This document shows, piece after piece, positions 7,591-14,530 of a stretch of DNA of 18,289 nt (positions within the stretch are counted from its first letter, which is position 1; each line of letters opens with the position of its first letter). The notes below the pieces were generated by a model. It ran no database searches and was not told where the DNA came from. It saw nothing but the letters and a program-made list of their open reading frames with translations. The position numbers and the translations under genes were made by a program. The DNA lies in contig JBGTLA010000170.1 of assembly GCA_041744375.1 (NCBI GenBank), forward strand, positions 1 through 18,289. Direction: 5' to 3'. The stretch comes from JBGTLA01 sp041744375. Its GTDB lineage: Bacteria; Actinomycetota; Acidimicrobiia; Spongiisociales; ZC4RG35.

Positions 7591-9450
7591 TCAGATGGTA
7601 CCGCTCGGCTGCGTTCCGGTCTGTCGCACCCAACCGGTTGGAACCTCGACGAGACGGGCGCGCAGATACTCACCGAGCGACTTGGCCTGCGGATCGATCC
7701 GCGTCGAGGATGCCACCCCTTCCCCGAGGAGTCCGTGAAGTACGAAGTTCACAGCCGAAAGGTTGGGAAACAGATACCTCTCGACCTCGAGTTCGGCCGC
7801 CTCGGGGACTAGCGACCGCAACCGTTCGACGGTCAAGGTGCTTGCCAGCCACCCGAACCACTCTGGGCGCCGCACCCAGACTCCGACATTGGCGTCGCCC
7901 CCCTTGTCACCAGATCGAGCTCCGGCCAGCCATCCGAGGGGTACGAACTCGGTGGGCTCGTCGTCGCTCCATGCGGGCTCGGGTATCAACACCTCGGCCA
8001 TCTCGCCGGTTCCCCCCGCGACTGTGCTCGGAACCTCGATCGTGGTTCCGTCCACGGTGACGAGTGCAGGGACTCGGGCCGGATCGACGAGCGCCGGCCA
8101 GTAAACGGCATAGGGTGAGGCGTCGGCCGGGGGATCGGTCGTGAAGAACCCCGGGTAGTTGGCGAGGGCGAGCCCCACGGCGGCCGATGTGAATCTGCGT
8201 CCGACCCGAGCCGGGTCGGGGTCCTTGATCGAGACGCGCAAGTGGGCCATGGCATCCTCGTTGGAGTCGGGGTCCGGTCGATCCCAACGGACCAAGTCGA
8301 CCTCGGCCTCTCCAAACTGGCCCCTTCCCCCCACGGCCGCCCACAGGGCCTCCTCGACAACCGCCGCCTTCTCCTCGATATCGAGGCCGGTGAGCACGAA
8401 CGTCACCCGGTTTCGGTACCCGCCCAGGTAGTTCACCGCCACCTTGAGGGCGGGGGGCGGCGGTTCCCCCCGTACTCCCGAGACTGACACCCGATCGTCT
8501 CCGACTTGATCGAGGCTTATGGTGTCGAACCGGGCCGTCACGTCGGGGCTGAGATACCGATGGCTGCCGATCTCATAGAGGAGTTGGGCTGTGACCGTCT
8601 CCACCGACACCAAGCCCCCGGTACCGGGGTGTTTGGTGACGACGAAGGACCCGTCGGCAGCCACCTCGACGAGGGGAAAACCGGGGTGATCGAGACCCGG
8701 CACGTCGGAGAAGAACGAGTAGTTGCCGCCGGTCGCCTGAGGCCCGCACTCGATGACGTGACCAGCCACCAATGCCCCGGCCAGAGGGTTCCATTGATCT
8801 CGGGACCAGCCGAAGTGGTGGGCGGCCGGTCCCATCACCAGCGCGGCGTCGGTGACCCGACCCGTCACGACGATGTCGGCGCCGGCAGAGAGCGCCTCGA
8901 CGATTCCCCAGCAGCCCAGGTAGGCGTTGGCGGTGATGGCTTCCATTCCGGTGCGGGACAAGGGGGTCCCATCGATGAATGAAACGAGGTCGAGATCGCC
9001 GATTTGCTCGATCAGATCATCCCCGGCGACAGTGGCCACGACCGGGCTCAGGCCGAGCCTCTCGGCCACGTTCTCCACCTCCGCCCTCAGCCCGTGAGGG
9101 TCGAGGCCGCCGGCGTTGACCACCACCTTGATCCCCCGGTCGAGACAGGAGCCGAGGATCTCTTCTATCTGGGTCAGGAAGGTGCGGGCGTAGCCCACTC
9201 CGGGCCGCCCCTGGTTGGCTCGCCACAGCAACGCCATCGTCAGCTCGGCCAGGTAGTCGCCGGTGAGGTAGTCGATCGGCCCGCCCTCGATCATCTCGCG
9301 TGCGGCGGAGAGTCGGTCCCCGTAGAACCCCGAGCAGTTGGCGATCCGAACGACACCCACCCCCTCGACGATAGCTCTCAATCGCGCCATCCCGTCAGCA
9401 ACGGTGTCCTCGGCCACTGACGGTTCGGCGGCCGGGCGAGATACCATCAT
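7591..9450 (-). CDS. AtuA-like (DUF1446) acyclic terpene utilization family protein
   Basis: The 619-residue protein shows the AtuA/DUF1446 signature near its start, RIANCSGFYGDR (35-46), then LTGDYLAELTM and the VVNAGGLDPHG segment. The C-terminal part carries ARSGDKGGDANVGVW at about 511-525, typical of the second AtuA domain, so both domains appear fused. AtuA is named from the acyclic terpene (citronellol/geraniol) gene cluster of Pseudomonas; its reaction is unproven, and homologues often occur with CoA-dependent degradation genes, none of which is seen here. It is first in a minus-strand unit with the prenyltransferase and the metal ATPase. The start is uncertain: ATG codons at 9450 and 9447 leave only 5 bases to the divergent pyrE and lack a ribosome site, while an ATG at 9390 would also fit, since homologues begin close to the glycine-rich motif. 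Confidence 0.85.
   Translation of the reverse strand: MMVSRPAAEPSVAEDTVADGMARLRAIVEGVGVVRIANCSGFYGDRLSAAREMIEGGPIDYLTGDYLAELTMALLWRANQGRPGVGYARTFLTQIEEILGSCLDRGIKVVVNAGGLDPHGLRAEVENVAERLGLSPVVATVAGDDLIEQIGDLDLVSFIDGTPLSRTGMEAITANAYLGCWGIVEALSAGADIVVTGRVTDAALVMGPAAHHFGWSRDQWNPLAGALVAGHVIECGPQATGGNYSFFSDVPGLDHPGFPLVEVAADGSFVVTKHPGTGGLVSVETVTAQLLYEIGSHRYLSPDVTARFDTISLDQVGDDRVSVSGVRGEPPPPALKVAVNYLGGYRNRVTFVLTGLDIEEKAAVVEEALWAAVGGRGQFGEAEVDLVRWDRPDPDSNEDAMAHLRVSIKDPDPARVGRRFTSAAVGLALANYPGFFTTDPPADASPYAVYWPALVDPARVPALVTVDGTTIEVPSTVAGGTGEMAEVLIPEPAWSDDEPTEFVPLGWLAGARSGDKGGDANVGVWVRRPEWFGWLASTLTVERLRSLVPEAAELEVERYLFPNLSAVNFVLHGLLGEGVASSTRIDPQAKSLGEYLRARLVEVPTGWVRQTGTQPSGTI
9442..9447 (+). promoter_or_regulatory. 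Candidate -10 hexamer of the pyrE promoter
   Basis: TACCAT is 8 nt before the pyrE ATG and there is no Shine-Dalgarno, so pyrE may be leaderless. The hexamer covers the complement of the upstream-most start codons of the divergent AtuA-like gene. Confidence 0.45.
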
Positions 9451-9455
9451 CGGCG

Positions 9456-9995
9456 ATGTCGCTGCCCCGCTCCGACTTGATCGCTCACCTGCGTCGGCAC
9501 GCCCTCCGCACGGATGGCCCTTTCACTCTCGCCTCGGGCGCCGAGGCCACTTGGTACCTCGACGCTCGCCAGACCACCTTCTCGGGGACGGGCGCCAGGT
9601 TCGTGGCGGCGGCGGTCATTTCCGTCCTTGCTACCGACGTGACGGCAGTCGGCGGCATGACGATGGGGGCGGACCCGATTGCTGTTGCCACTGCCGTCAG
9701 CTCGGGTGGGCGCCTCGATGCCTTCTCGATTCGCAAACAAGCCAAGGGCCACGGTACCGGCGGCCGCCTGGTAGGCCCGGTTGTGGCGGGATCGCAAGTC
9801 GCTGTGCTCGAGGACACCACAACCACCGGCGGAGCCCTGGTCGAAGCGGTGGCGGTGGCCATCGAGCACGGTCTCGATGTCGTACAGGCGGTGTCGTTGG
9901 TCGATCGCAGCGGTGACAGGGTGGCGTCATTGATGGCGGAGCGCTCGATTCCCTACGTGGCTCTCGTTACGCCGTCGGATCTGGGCGTCGAGTAA
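9456..9995 (+). CDS. pyrE: Orotate phosphoribosyltransferase
   Basis: The 179-residue protein is a type I phosphoribosyltransferase. It contains the flexible-loop signature RKQAKGHGTGG (93-103, with Arg93, Lys94, Lys97 and His99) and the PRPP-binding motif VAVLEDTTTTGGA (115-127). It joins orotate to PRPP, giving orotidine 5'-monophosphate in pyrimidine synthesis. The PRPP motif has Glu-Asp where many members have Asp-Asp. The length is normal for the short actinobacterial form. The ATG at 9456 lies 5 bases from the annotated start of the divergent AtuA-like gene. A membrane protein gene follows after 22 bases, so pyrE may lead a short operon. Confidence 0.95.
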   Translation: MSLPRSDLIAHLRRHALRTDGPFTLASGAEATWYLDARQTTFSGTGARFVAAAVISVLATDVTAVGGMTMGADPIAVATAVSSGGRLDAFSIRKQAKGHGTGGRLVGPVVAGSQVAVLEDTTTTGGALVEAVAVAIEHGLDVVQAVSLVDRSGDRVASLMAERSIPYVALVTPSDLGVE

Positions 9996-10017
9996 TGACG
10001 GACGGGGAGGGAATGCC

Positions 10018-10584
10018 GTGATCGAACCGTTGGTGGTGCGGCGATCCACGTTGCGTACCTGGTTGATAGCGCTCGCTGGGATCCCCGCCATGGTCATCGG
10101 CATCGACGTCGTGTGGCGGAGGCGAATCGTGGCTTGGCTGACGGAGCGGATCTTCCCGGCTGAGCCTCAGCTCCTCGAGTCTCGGGACGAGATCTGGGCA
10201 TGGGCGTTGGTGGTGGTGGGCGCCGCCGTGGTTGTCTGGGGACTTAAGGAGTTGTTCGCTCCAGCGCCGGTATTGCGGACCGACGACGAGGGTGTTCACA
10301 TCCGGCTGCTGGGTCCTTTTCGTCCGGCGACGACCTTGCCGTGGGACTCCCTCCACGACGTCGACGCCGGCTCTCTCGCGGACGACGGGGACCCCCTCGA
10401 GGTGCTCGTGATCGAGGTGAAGGACGGTGTCTTGCTTCCGCTCAACCCCTGGGCGGGCCGCCGCTTCGACGAGAACACTCTCGCCCTCTACTCCCTGGAG
10501 TGGGACAGACGGGCCGAGGAGGTGGCCGAGACGCTGGCCGATCAGGCGGTGGCCGTGGCTCGAGCCACGCGTCACGAACAGTGA
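10018..10584 (+). CDS. Hypothetical two-helix membrane protein with possible PH-like domain
   Basis: I do not recognise a named family. The 188-residue protein has two hydrophobic helices (about 13-33 and 59-80) separated by a charged loop, then a soluble part (about 85-180). The soluble part has alternating strand-like segments (VLRTDDEGVHIRLLGPF, TTLPWDSLHDVDAG, EVLVIEVKDGVLLPL) and a final helix rich in Glu and Arg, a layout like bacterial PH-type membrane-associated domains. That resemblance is an inference from pattern. The GTG start has a purine-rich Shine-Dalgarno (GGGGAGGG, about 10004-10011). The stop overlaps the next gene's GTG start (GTGA), suggesting translational coupling with the endonuclease gene. 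The soluble part is predicted to face the cytoplasm or be membrane-bound; its role is unknown. Confidence 0.8.
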   Translation: MIEPLVVRRSTLRTWLIALAGIPAMVIGIDVVWRRRIVAWLTERIFPAEPQLLESRDEIWAWALVVVGAAVVVWGLKELFAPAPVLRTDDEGVHIRLLGPFRPATTLPWDSLHDVDAGSLADDGDPLEVLVIEVKDGVLLPLNPWAGRRFDENTLALYSLEWDRRAEEVAETLADQAVAVARATRHEQ

Positions 10585-11348
10585 TCGTCGGAGCCCACGT
10601 CCCCAGCGCCGACCCGCTCGGCGAGGCGGCGGCCCGAGAGGCGGACGTGGTGCAGGTCTTCCTCTCCCCTCCACAGTCGTGGAAGAAGCCGGCGCCTCGA
10701 CAGGATGCGGAAGAGTTGGCAGCAGCGGACCTGCCGATCTACGTCCATGCTCCCTATCTCATCAACGTATGCGCCGACAACAACCGTGTCCGCATTCCCA
10801 GCCGCAAGATCCTCCAGGACACATGTGATGCGGCGGCCACCATCGCCGCGGCGGGCGTGGTCGTGCACGGCGGCCATGTCACCGGCGACGGCGACGTGGC
10901 GGAGGGGCTCGGTCGGTGGCGAAAGGCGCTGGATCAGGTCGACAGTGCCGTCCCGATCCTCATCGAGAACACGGCCGGCGGCGACAAGGCTGTCGCCCGA
11001 CGGGTGGATGAGCTGGCGCGGTTGTGGGACGAGATCGGGGGTATGGGAGTGGGATTCGTGCTCGACACGTGCCATGCCTGGGCCGGTGGGGAACCCATGG
11101 ACGAAATCGTCGAGCGGGTGGCGCAGGCGACGGGACGCATCGACTTGGTTCACCTCAACGACTCACGCGATCCCTTCGACTCTCGTCGCGACCGCCACGC
11201 CAACCTCGGCCGTGGCGAGATGCTCCCGGCAGACCTAGCGGCGGTGGTGAGGTCCGTCGATTGCCCGATAGTCGTGGAGACGCCGGGTTCGGTGCCAGAC
11301 CAAACGGCAGATATCGCCTGGGCCCGTTCTCTGGCTGTAACGCGCTGA
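10581..11348 (+). CDS. nfo: Deoxyribonuclease IV (AP endonuclease, Nfo family)
   Basis: The 255-residue TIM-barrel protein keeps all nine zinc ligands of endonuclease IV in order: His56 (YVHAPYL), His96 (VHGGH), Glu129 (LIENTAGG), Asp162 and His165 (LDTCHAW), His191 (VHLNDSRDP), Asp204 and His206 (DRHANLGRG) and Glu233 (VETPG). The enzyme nicks DNA 5' to abasic sites and removes 3' blocking groups in base excision repair. The GTG start at 10581 overlaps the upstream stop codon (GTGA) and gives the correct N-terminus MIVGAHVPSA. The frame stays open upstream of this, but that part overlaps the membrane protein gene and has no family match. It is slightly shorter than E. coli Nfo (285 residues). 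A promoter-like TAGCAT for panB begins 6 bases after its stop. Confidence 0.94.
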   Translation: MIVGAHVPSADPLGEAAAREADVVQVFLSPPQSWKKPAPRQDAEELAAADLPIYVHAPYLINVCADNNRVRIPSRKILQDTCDAAATIAAAGVVVHGGHVTGDGDVAEGLGRWRKALDQVDSAVPILIENTAGGDKAVARRVDELARLWDEIGGMGVGFVLDTCHAWAGGEPMDEIVERVAQATGRIDLVHLNDSRDPFDSRRDRHANLGRGEMLPADLAAVVRSVDCPIVVETPGSVPDQTADIAWARSLAVTR

Positions 11349-11353
11349 GGCGC

Positions 11354-11359
11354 TAGCAT
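11354..11359 (+). promoter_or_regulatory. Candidate -10 hexamer upstream of panB
   Basis: TAGCAT follows the nfo stop codon by 5 bases and fits the TAnnnT pattern. Transcription from here would leave a leader of about 115 nt before the panB ATG. The -35 is weak. Confidence 0.35.
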
Positions 11360-11370
11360 TCCGGGGGCAA

Positions 11371-11467
11371 CCCGTTATCGGGCACGGGCGACCCTGTGTG
11401 GCGGCCGAGGTCCACCCCGACGGCCAACCTAGATCGACGACATCCCCCAACCCGTGCGCTGGTGGGG
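11371..11467 (+). promoter_or_regulatory. Potentially structured panB leader
   Basis: The 133-base gap between nfo and panB contains three short inverted repeats in a row: CCCG/CGGG (11371-11374 with 11379-11382), GGCCG/CGGCC (11403-11407 with 11421-11425), and CCCC plus ACC pairing with GGTGGGG (11444-11452 with 11461-11467, two-base bulge). The last one ends directly before the Shine-Dalgarno. This could be a regulatory leader or chance pairing in G+C-rich sequence. I do not recognise a known riboswitch. Confidence 0.25.
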
Positions 11468-11481
11468 AGAGAGGAGTCCCG

Positions 11482-12336
11482 ATGGGTGACAAGATCACCG
11501 TTCCGATGGTGAGGGCTCGCAAGGGCGGCGAAAAACTTACCATGGTCACCGCCTACGACTATCCGTCGGGCCGAATTGCGTCCGAGTCCGGTGTCGACAT
11601 GATCCTCGTGGGCGATTCGGTCGCCAACGTGGTTCACGGCATGGACGACACGCTCGGCGTCGACATCGACATCATGGTCCTTCACTCTCGGGCCGTGCGG
11701 AGGGCAGATCCGGAGCCGCTCGTGATCGTGGACATGCCCTGGCTCAGCTACCACGTGTCACGCGAGGACACCTTGCGCAACGCCGGCCGCCTCGTGCGCG
11801 AGGGCGGCGCCGAGGCCGTCAAGGTAGAGGGAGGGACCCGGAGAGTGGCCATGATCGAGGCCATCGTCGAAGCCGAGATACCCGTCATGGGCCACATCGG
11901 CCTCACGCCCCAATCAGTACACGCCATGGGTGGATACAAGGTCCAGGGTCGCGAGGTCGAAGCGGCACGCGGACTCATTCAAGAGGCGAAGGAGCTGGAA
12001 TCTGCCGGCGTTTTCAGCCTGGTCCTGGAGGGAGTGCCCGACGTGGTGGCGAGGTTGATCACCGATCAGGTATCCGTGCCGACGATCGGCATCGGTGCCG
12101 GCCCCGACACCGACGGGCAGGTCCTTGTCTACCACGACCTGGTGGGGATGGCCTTCGGTCATGTCGCCAAGTTCGTGCGACCTTACGCCGATCTTCGCCA
12201 GACGGCGGTGGAGGCCGTTGGCGCCTTCGTGCGTGACGTCAAGGATGGCTCATTTCCCTCCACCGAGGAGTCCTACCACCTCTCCGAGGAAGTGGCAGCC
12301 GAGTTGGGAGTGGGCCCGTCGCCCCGCCCAGCCTGA
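11482..12336 (+). CDS. panB: 3-Methyl-2-oxobutanoate hydroxymethyltransferase
   Basis: The 284-residue protein has the ketopantoate hydroxymethyltransferase fold and motifs: TAYDYPSGRIA, VGDSVANVVHG with metal ligand Asp45, IVDMPWLSY with Asp84, VKVEGG with Glu116, GHIGLTPQSVHAMGGYKVQG, and the putative catalytic Glu183 in LVLEGVP, followed by PTIGIGAG. It adds a hydroxymethyl group from methylene-tetrahydrofolate to 2-oxoisovalerate, the first committed step to pantothenate and coenzyme A. The ATG at 11482 has a good Shine-Dalgarno (GAGAGGAG). An in-frame GTG at 11398 would add 28 residues without similarity, so I rejected it. A lipoprotein gene follows 2 bases after the stop. panC and panD are not in the window. 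Confidence 0.96.
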   Translation: MGDKITVPMVRARKGGEKLTMVTAYDYPSGRIASESGVDMILVGDSVANVVHGMDDTLGVDIDIMVLHSRAVRRADPEPLVIVDMPWLSYHVSREDTLRNAGRLVREGGAEAVKVEGGTRRVAMIEAIVEAEIPVMGHIGLTPQSVHAMGGYKVQGREVEAARGLIQEAKELESAGVFSLVLEGVPDVVARLITDQVSVPTIGIGAGPDTDGQVLVYHDLVGMAFGHVAKFVRPYADLRQTAVEAVGAFVRDVKDGSFPSTEESYHLSEEVAAELGVGPSPRPA

Positions 12337-12338
12337 TC

Positions 12339-12833
12339 TTGGCGCTGGCGCTGGCGCTGGCGCCGGCGGCATGCAGCTCACCGCCTGAATCCGCTCCTCT
12401 CCCGGCCTCGCCGACACTGGTAACCGAACGGGTGACGTCGGGCCCAGATACGGGTGATCTGGTGTCACCCGATGTGCGGACGGTGGCCGTGGACGGGCGA
12501 TCGCTGGTGGTGGCTTGGGTCGACACGCCCACCTCCCGAGCTCGAGGTCTCATGGGAGTCGAGAACCTGGGGGAGCTCGACGGAATGGTCTTCGATCTGG
12601 GGGCGGAGCGAATCCCTAGTTTCACTATGAGAAATACCCTCATAGCCCTCGACATAGTCTTCTTTGCCGCCGACGGGTCCGGAGTGGGAAAGGTGGAGAT
12701 GGTGCCCTGCACCGAGGAGCCGTGTCCCAGTTATACGGTCGGTCGACCCGCCCGCTATGCGCTGGAATCGCCCCTGGGGACGCTTCCCTTCGACGCCGAC
12801 TCCCGTCTCCAACTGAGTGGCTTCGCCTCCTGA
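12339..12833 (+). CDS. DUF192-domain lipoprotein
   Basis: The 164-residue protein starts with a short hydrophobic Ala-Leu repeat and a lipobox (LAPAAC) with Cys12, so it is probably a lipid-anchored surface protein. Residues about 65-160 match DUF192: RARGLMGV, DGMVFDLG, the hallmark FTMRNTLIALDIVFF, and a strand-rich end. The domain's function is not established. Cys124 and Cys129 could form a disulfide outside the cell. The TTG start at 12339 gives an unusually short signal without a basic N-region; no ATG or GTG is in frame upstream within 80 bases. The signal region is encoded by a 6-bp tandem repeat (GGCGCT). It lies 2 bases after panB, probably translated from the same mRNA. A hairpin covers its stop codon. 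Confidence 0.85.
   Translation: MALALALAPAACSSPPESAPLPASPTLVTERVTSGPDTGDLVSPDVRTVAVDGRSLVVAWVDTPTSRARGLMGVENLGELDGMVFDLGAERIPSFTMRNTLIALDIVFFAADGSGVGKVEMVPCTEEPCPSYTVGRPARYALESPLGTLPFDADSRLQLSGFAS
12341..12370 (+). repeat. GGCGCT hexanucleotide tandem repeat in signal peptide
   Basis: Three perfect GGCGCT units (12341-12358) are followed by GGCGCC and GGCGGC. They encode Ala-Leu pairs in the signal peptide of the DUF192 lipoprotein. Gain or loss of a unit would keep the frame but change the length of the hydrophobic core. Confidence 0.8.
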
Positions 12834-12843
12834 AGGGCGAAGC
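12820..12843 (+). terminator. Hairpin overlapping the lipoprotein stop codon
   Basis: GCTTCGCC (12820-12827) and GGCGAAGC (12836-12843) form a perfect 8-bp stem; the 8-base loop contains the TGA stop codon (12831-12833). No U-tract follows. The rpsF promoter hexamer begins 2 bases later, so the hairpin may insulate the panB unit from the ribosomal unit. Confidence 0.5.
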
Positions 12844-12845
12844 TC

Positions 12846-12851
12846 TAGACT
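12846..12851 (+). promoter_or_regulatory. Candidate -10 hexamer of the rpsF operon
   Basis: TAGACT matches the TAnnnT pattern and is identical to the -10 proposed for the tRNA-Gly gene. It would give a leader of about 115 nt before rpsF. The -35 is weak (TTCGCC, 18 bases upstream). Confidence 0.45.
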
Positions 12852-12898
12852 GATGGATCCGGGACGACCTTTGCGCGGTCCTTCCCGTGAGACCCCTG

Positions 12899-12940
12899 CT
12901 CCATCGGGTTCGGCGGATGTCGCCTGTGACCGAGATGGGG
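12899..12940 (+). promoter_or_regulatory. Structured rpsF leader, possible S6:S18 binding element
   Basis: The rpsF leader holds a nested stem: CTCCATC (12899-12905) with GATGGGG (12934-12940, one G-U pair), GGT (12907-12909) with ACC (12929-12931), and GGCG (12912-12915) with CGCC (12921-12924). S6 with S18 is known to bind rpsF leaders carrying a helix with a CCG element in many bacteria; a CCG occurs at 12930-12932 on the 3' side. That this leader works the same way is inferred. Confidence 0.4.
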
Positions 12941-12973
12941 CCTTCCATCACGGATGTCCACAGGAGGTGACAT

Positions 12974-13267
12974 TTGCGCACGTACGAAGTCATGACCATC
13001 CATCGGCCAGAGCTGGCCGAGAGTGATGTTCAGGCAAAGGTGAAAGAGGTCGAGACGTTTCTCGTCAGTCGCGGAGCGACGATCGGCACCACGGATCTCT
13101 GGGGGAAGCGCCGCTTCGCCTACGAGATCAATCATGTCAACGAGGGCTACTACTCAGTTGTGACGTTCGAGTCCGAGACCGCGGCCGTCGACGACCTGGA
13201 CCGGGTCCTCACGCTGGCCGACGATGTCGTTCGCCACAAGATCGTCCGCCCGGACTTATCCAACTGA
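12974..13267 (+). CDS. rpsF: 30S ribosomal protein S6
   Basis: The 97-residue protein is S6: it starts with RTYEVMTIHRPEL, has the central DLWGKRRFAYEINHVNEGYY segment and ends with VVRHKIVRPDL. S6 binds the 16S rRNA platform with S18. The TTG start is backed by a very strong Shine-Dalgarno, AGGAGGTGA at 12962-12970, and the next codons give the conserved N-terminus, so TTG is well supported. It is the first gene of the rpsF-ssb-rpsR-rplI order found in many bacteria. The 140-base stretch before it holds a promoter candidate and a structured leader. Confidence 0.97.
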   Translation: MRTYEVMTIHRPELAESDVQAKVKEVETFLVSRGATIGTTDLWGKRRFAYEINHVNEGYYSVVTFESETAAVDDLDRVLTLADDVVRHKIVRPDLSN

Positions 13268-13340
13268 TCGAACCCCTGGACGATCGAGACGGCATCCGAC
13301 ATAGTCGAGCCGAGGAAGCGTCCCGCAAAGGAGATACCCG

Positions 13341-13796
13341 ATGTCGAACAACCTGACAATCATCGGCAACCTCGTCGACGATCCCGAACTGCGTTTCACT
13401 CCCTCAGGAGTCGCGATGGCCAAGCTGCGAGTCGCAGTCAACCGTCGGTGGCGGGATCAAGCCGGAGAGTGGCAAGAAGACACGAGCTTTTTTACGGGAA
13501 CTTGCTGGCGCGAGCAGGCCGAGCAGGTGGCCGAGTCACTCCAGAAAGGCACCCGCGTGATCATCACCGGTCGCCTCGAGCAGCGTTCGTGGGAAAACGA
13601 GCAGGGCGAGCGCCGGTCGGTGGTGGAGATCCAAATCGACGAGATCGGGCCCAGCCTGCGGTGGGCGACGGCGTCGGTGAATCGCACCGAGCGGACCGGC
13701 GGTGGTGGTAGCGGCGGCGGTGGCGGCGGAAATCGTTCGGTGCCCCCCGGTCCGGTGGCCAGAGAAGACTACGGGCCCGACGAAGCCCCATTCTGA
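13341..13796 (+). CDS. ssb: Single-stranded DNA-binding protein
   Basis: The 151-residue protein has an OB-fold domain (about 3-107) with NNLTIIGNLVDDPELRFT, FRVAVNRRW-like LRVAVNRRWRD and TRVIITGRLEQRSWE, then a glycine-rich linker (about 120-130) and the acidic C-terminal tip DEAPF used to recruit partner proteins. It coats single-stranded DNA in replication and repair. The linker is coded by a GGC/GGT-rich low-complexity stretch at 13698-13730, where length differences between strains would be expected. The Shine-Dalgarno AAAGGAG precedes the ATG. It lies between rpsF and rpsR, 18 bases ahead of rpsR, in the usual order. Confidence 0.97.
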   Translation: MSNNLTIIGNLVDDPELRFTPSGVAMAKLRVAVNRRWRDQAGEWQEDTSFFTGTCWREQAEQVAESLQKGTRVIITGRLEQRSWENEQGERRSVVEIQIDEIGPSLRWATASVNRTERTGGGGSGGGGGGNRSVPPGPVAREDYGPDEAPF

Positions 13797-13814
13797 GCGA
13801 GAGAAGGTACCGAT

Positions 13815-14087
13815 ATGGCAAGAAAGCCAACCCAAGAACGGGGGGGACGGCGGCGTCGAGGCCCCAACGACATGCGGCGCATGAAGAAGAAGGTGTGTCA
13901 GTTCTGCAAGGAGAGGACCGAGATCGACTGGAAGGACGTCGCCCTCTTGCGCAAGTTCATGTCCGACCGCGCCAAGATCCGATCACGGCGAGTCACCGGC
14001 AACTGCCCAGCTCATCAGAGGGAGGTGGCAATGGCCATCAAGAACGCACGCGAGATGGCACTCCTCCCTTACGTGACACAGCGATGA
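13815..14087 (+). CDS. rpsR: 30S ribosomal protein S18, zinc-ribbon form
   Basis: The 90-residue protein is S18, with KKKVCQFCKE, IDWKDVALLRKFMSDRAKI, and RRVTGNCPAHQREVAMAIKNAREMALLPY. Cys28 and Cys31 with Cys64 and His67 form a CxxC...CxxH set, so it is the zinc-binding C+ form. Many bacteria carry a second zinc-free S18 for zinc shortage; none is in the window. It binds the 16S rRNA platform as a partner of S6. The Shine-Dalgarno GAGAAGG precedes the ATG. The stop overlaps the rplI start (ATGA), which suggests coupled translation. Confidence 0.97.
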   Translation: MARKPTQERGGRRRRGPNDMRRMKKKVCQFCKERTEIDWKDVALLRKFMSDRAKIRSRRVTGNCPAHQREVAMAIKNAREMALLPYVTQR

Positions 14088-14530
14088 AGCTGATCCTGAC
14101 CGCAGACGTCGCCGAGTTGGGGAAGAGAGGCGACATCGTCGACGTGTCCGACGGGTATGCCCGCAACTTCTTGCTTCCCAAGAGGAAGGCCGTGAAGGCC
14201 ACCGATGGAGCCATCCGCACCGCCGACGAGCTCAAGCGCACTCGTGAGGAGTCGGAACGGCAGGCGAAGGAGCACGCCGAGCGTATCGCCACTCAGCTGG
14301 TGGGGACCCGAGTCGTGCTCGCGGCTCAGGCCGGCGACGAGGGCAAGCTCTACGGTTCGATCGGGGTGACCGACGTGGTCGAGGGCATCCGCAAGTTCAC
14401 AGGTGTCGAGGTGGACCGCCACGCCATCATCCTCGACAACCCCATCCGGGCGATAGGTCTGCACGAGGTCCAGGTGAAACTCCACTCGGAGGTGCAGTTC
14501 CCCGTCATTCTGGACGTCATTCCCGCCTGA
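14084..14530 (+). CDS. rplI: 50S ribosomal protein L9
   Basis: The 148-residue protein is L9: the N-terminal rRNA-binding domain reads MKLILTADVAELGKRGDIVDV with DGYARNFLLPKRKAV, a charged helix follows (about 52-78), and the C-terminal domain holds KLYGSIGVTDVVEGI and VQVKLHSEVQFPVILDVIPA. It sits at the L1 side of the large subunit. Its ATG overlaps the rpsR stop by 4 bases. dnaB comes next after a 254-base gap counted to its chosen start, with a small hairpin (CGGCC 14545-14549, GGCCG 14556-14560) just past the stop. Confidence 0.97.
   Translation: MKLILTADVAELGKRGDIVDVSDGYARNFLLPKRKAVKATDGAIRTADELKRTREESERQAKEHAERIATQLVGTRVVLAAQAGDEGKLYGSIGVTDVVEGIRKFTGVEVDRHAIILDNPIRAIGLHEVQVKLHSEVQFPVILDVIPA

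Noticed and set aside
6122..7738. 538-residue plus-strand frame
   Set aside because: It is antisense to the ATPase and cis-prenyltransferase genes, low in complexity and without motifs.
11398..11481. N-terminal extension of PanB from a GTG
   Set aside because: No similarity in the added 28 residues, and a good ribosome site precedes the ATG at 11482.
13698..13730. GGC/GGT-rich repeat as a separate element
   Set aside because: It simply encodes the glycine linker of SSB, which is normal for that protein.
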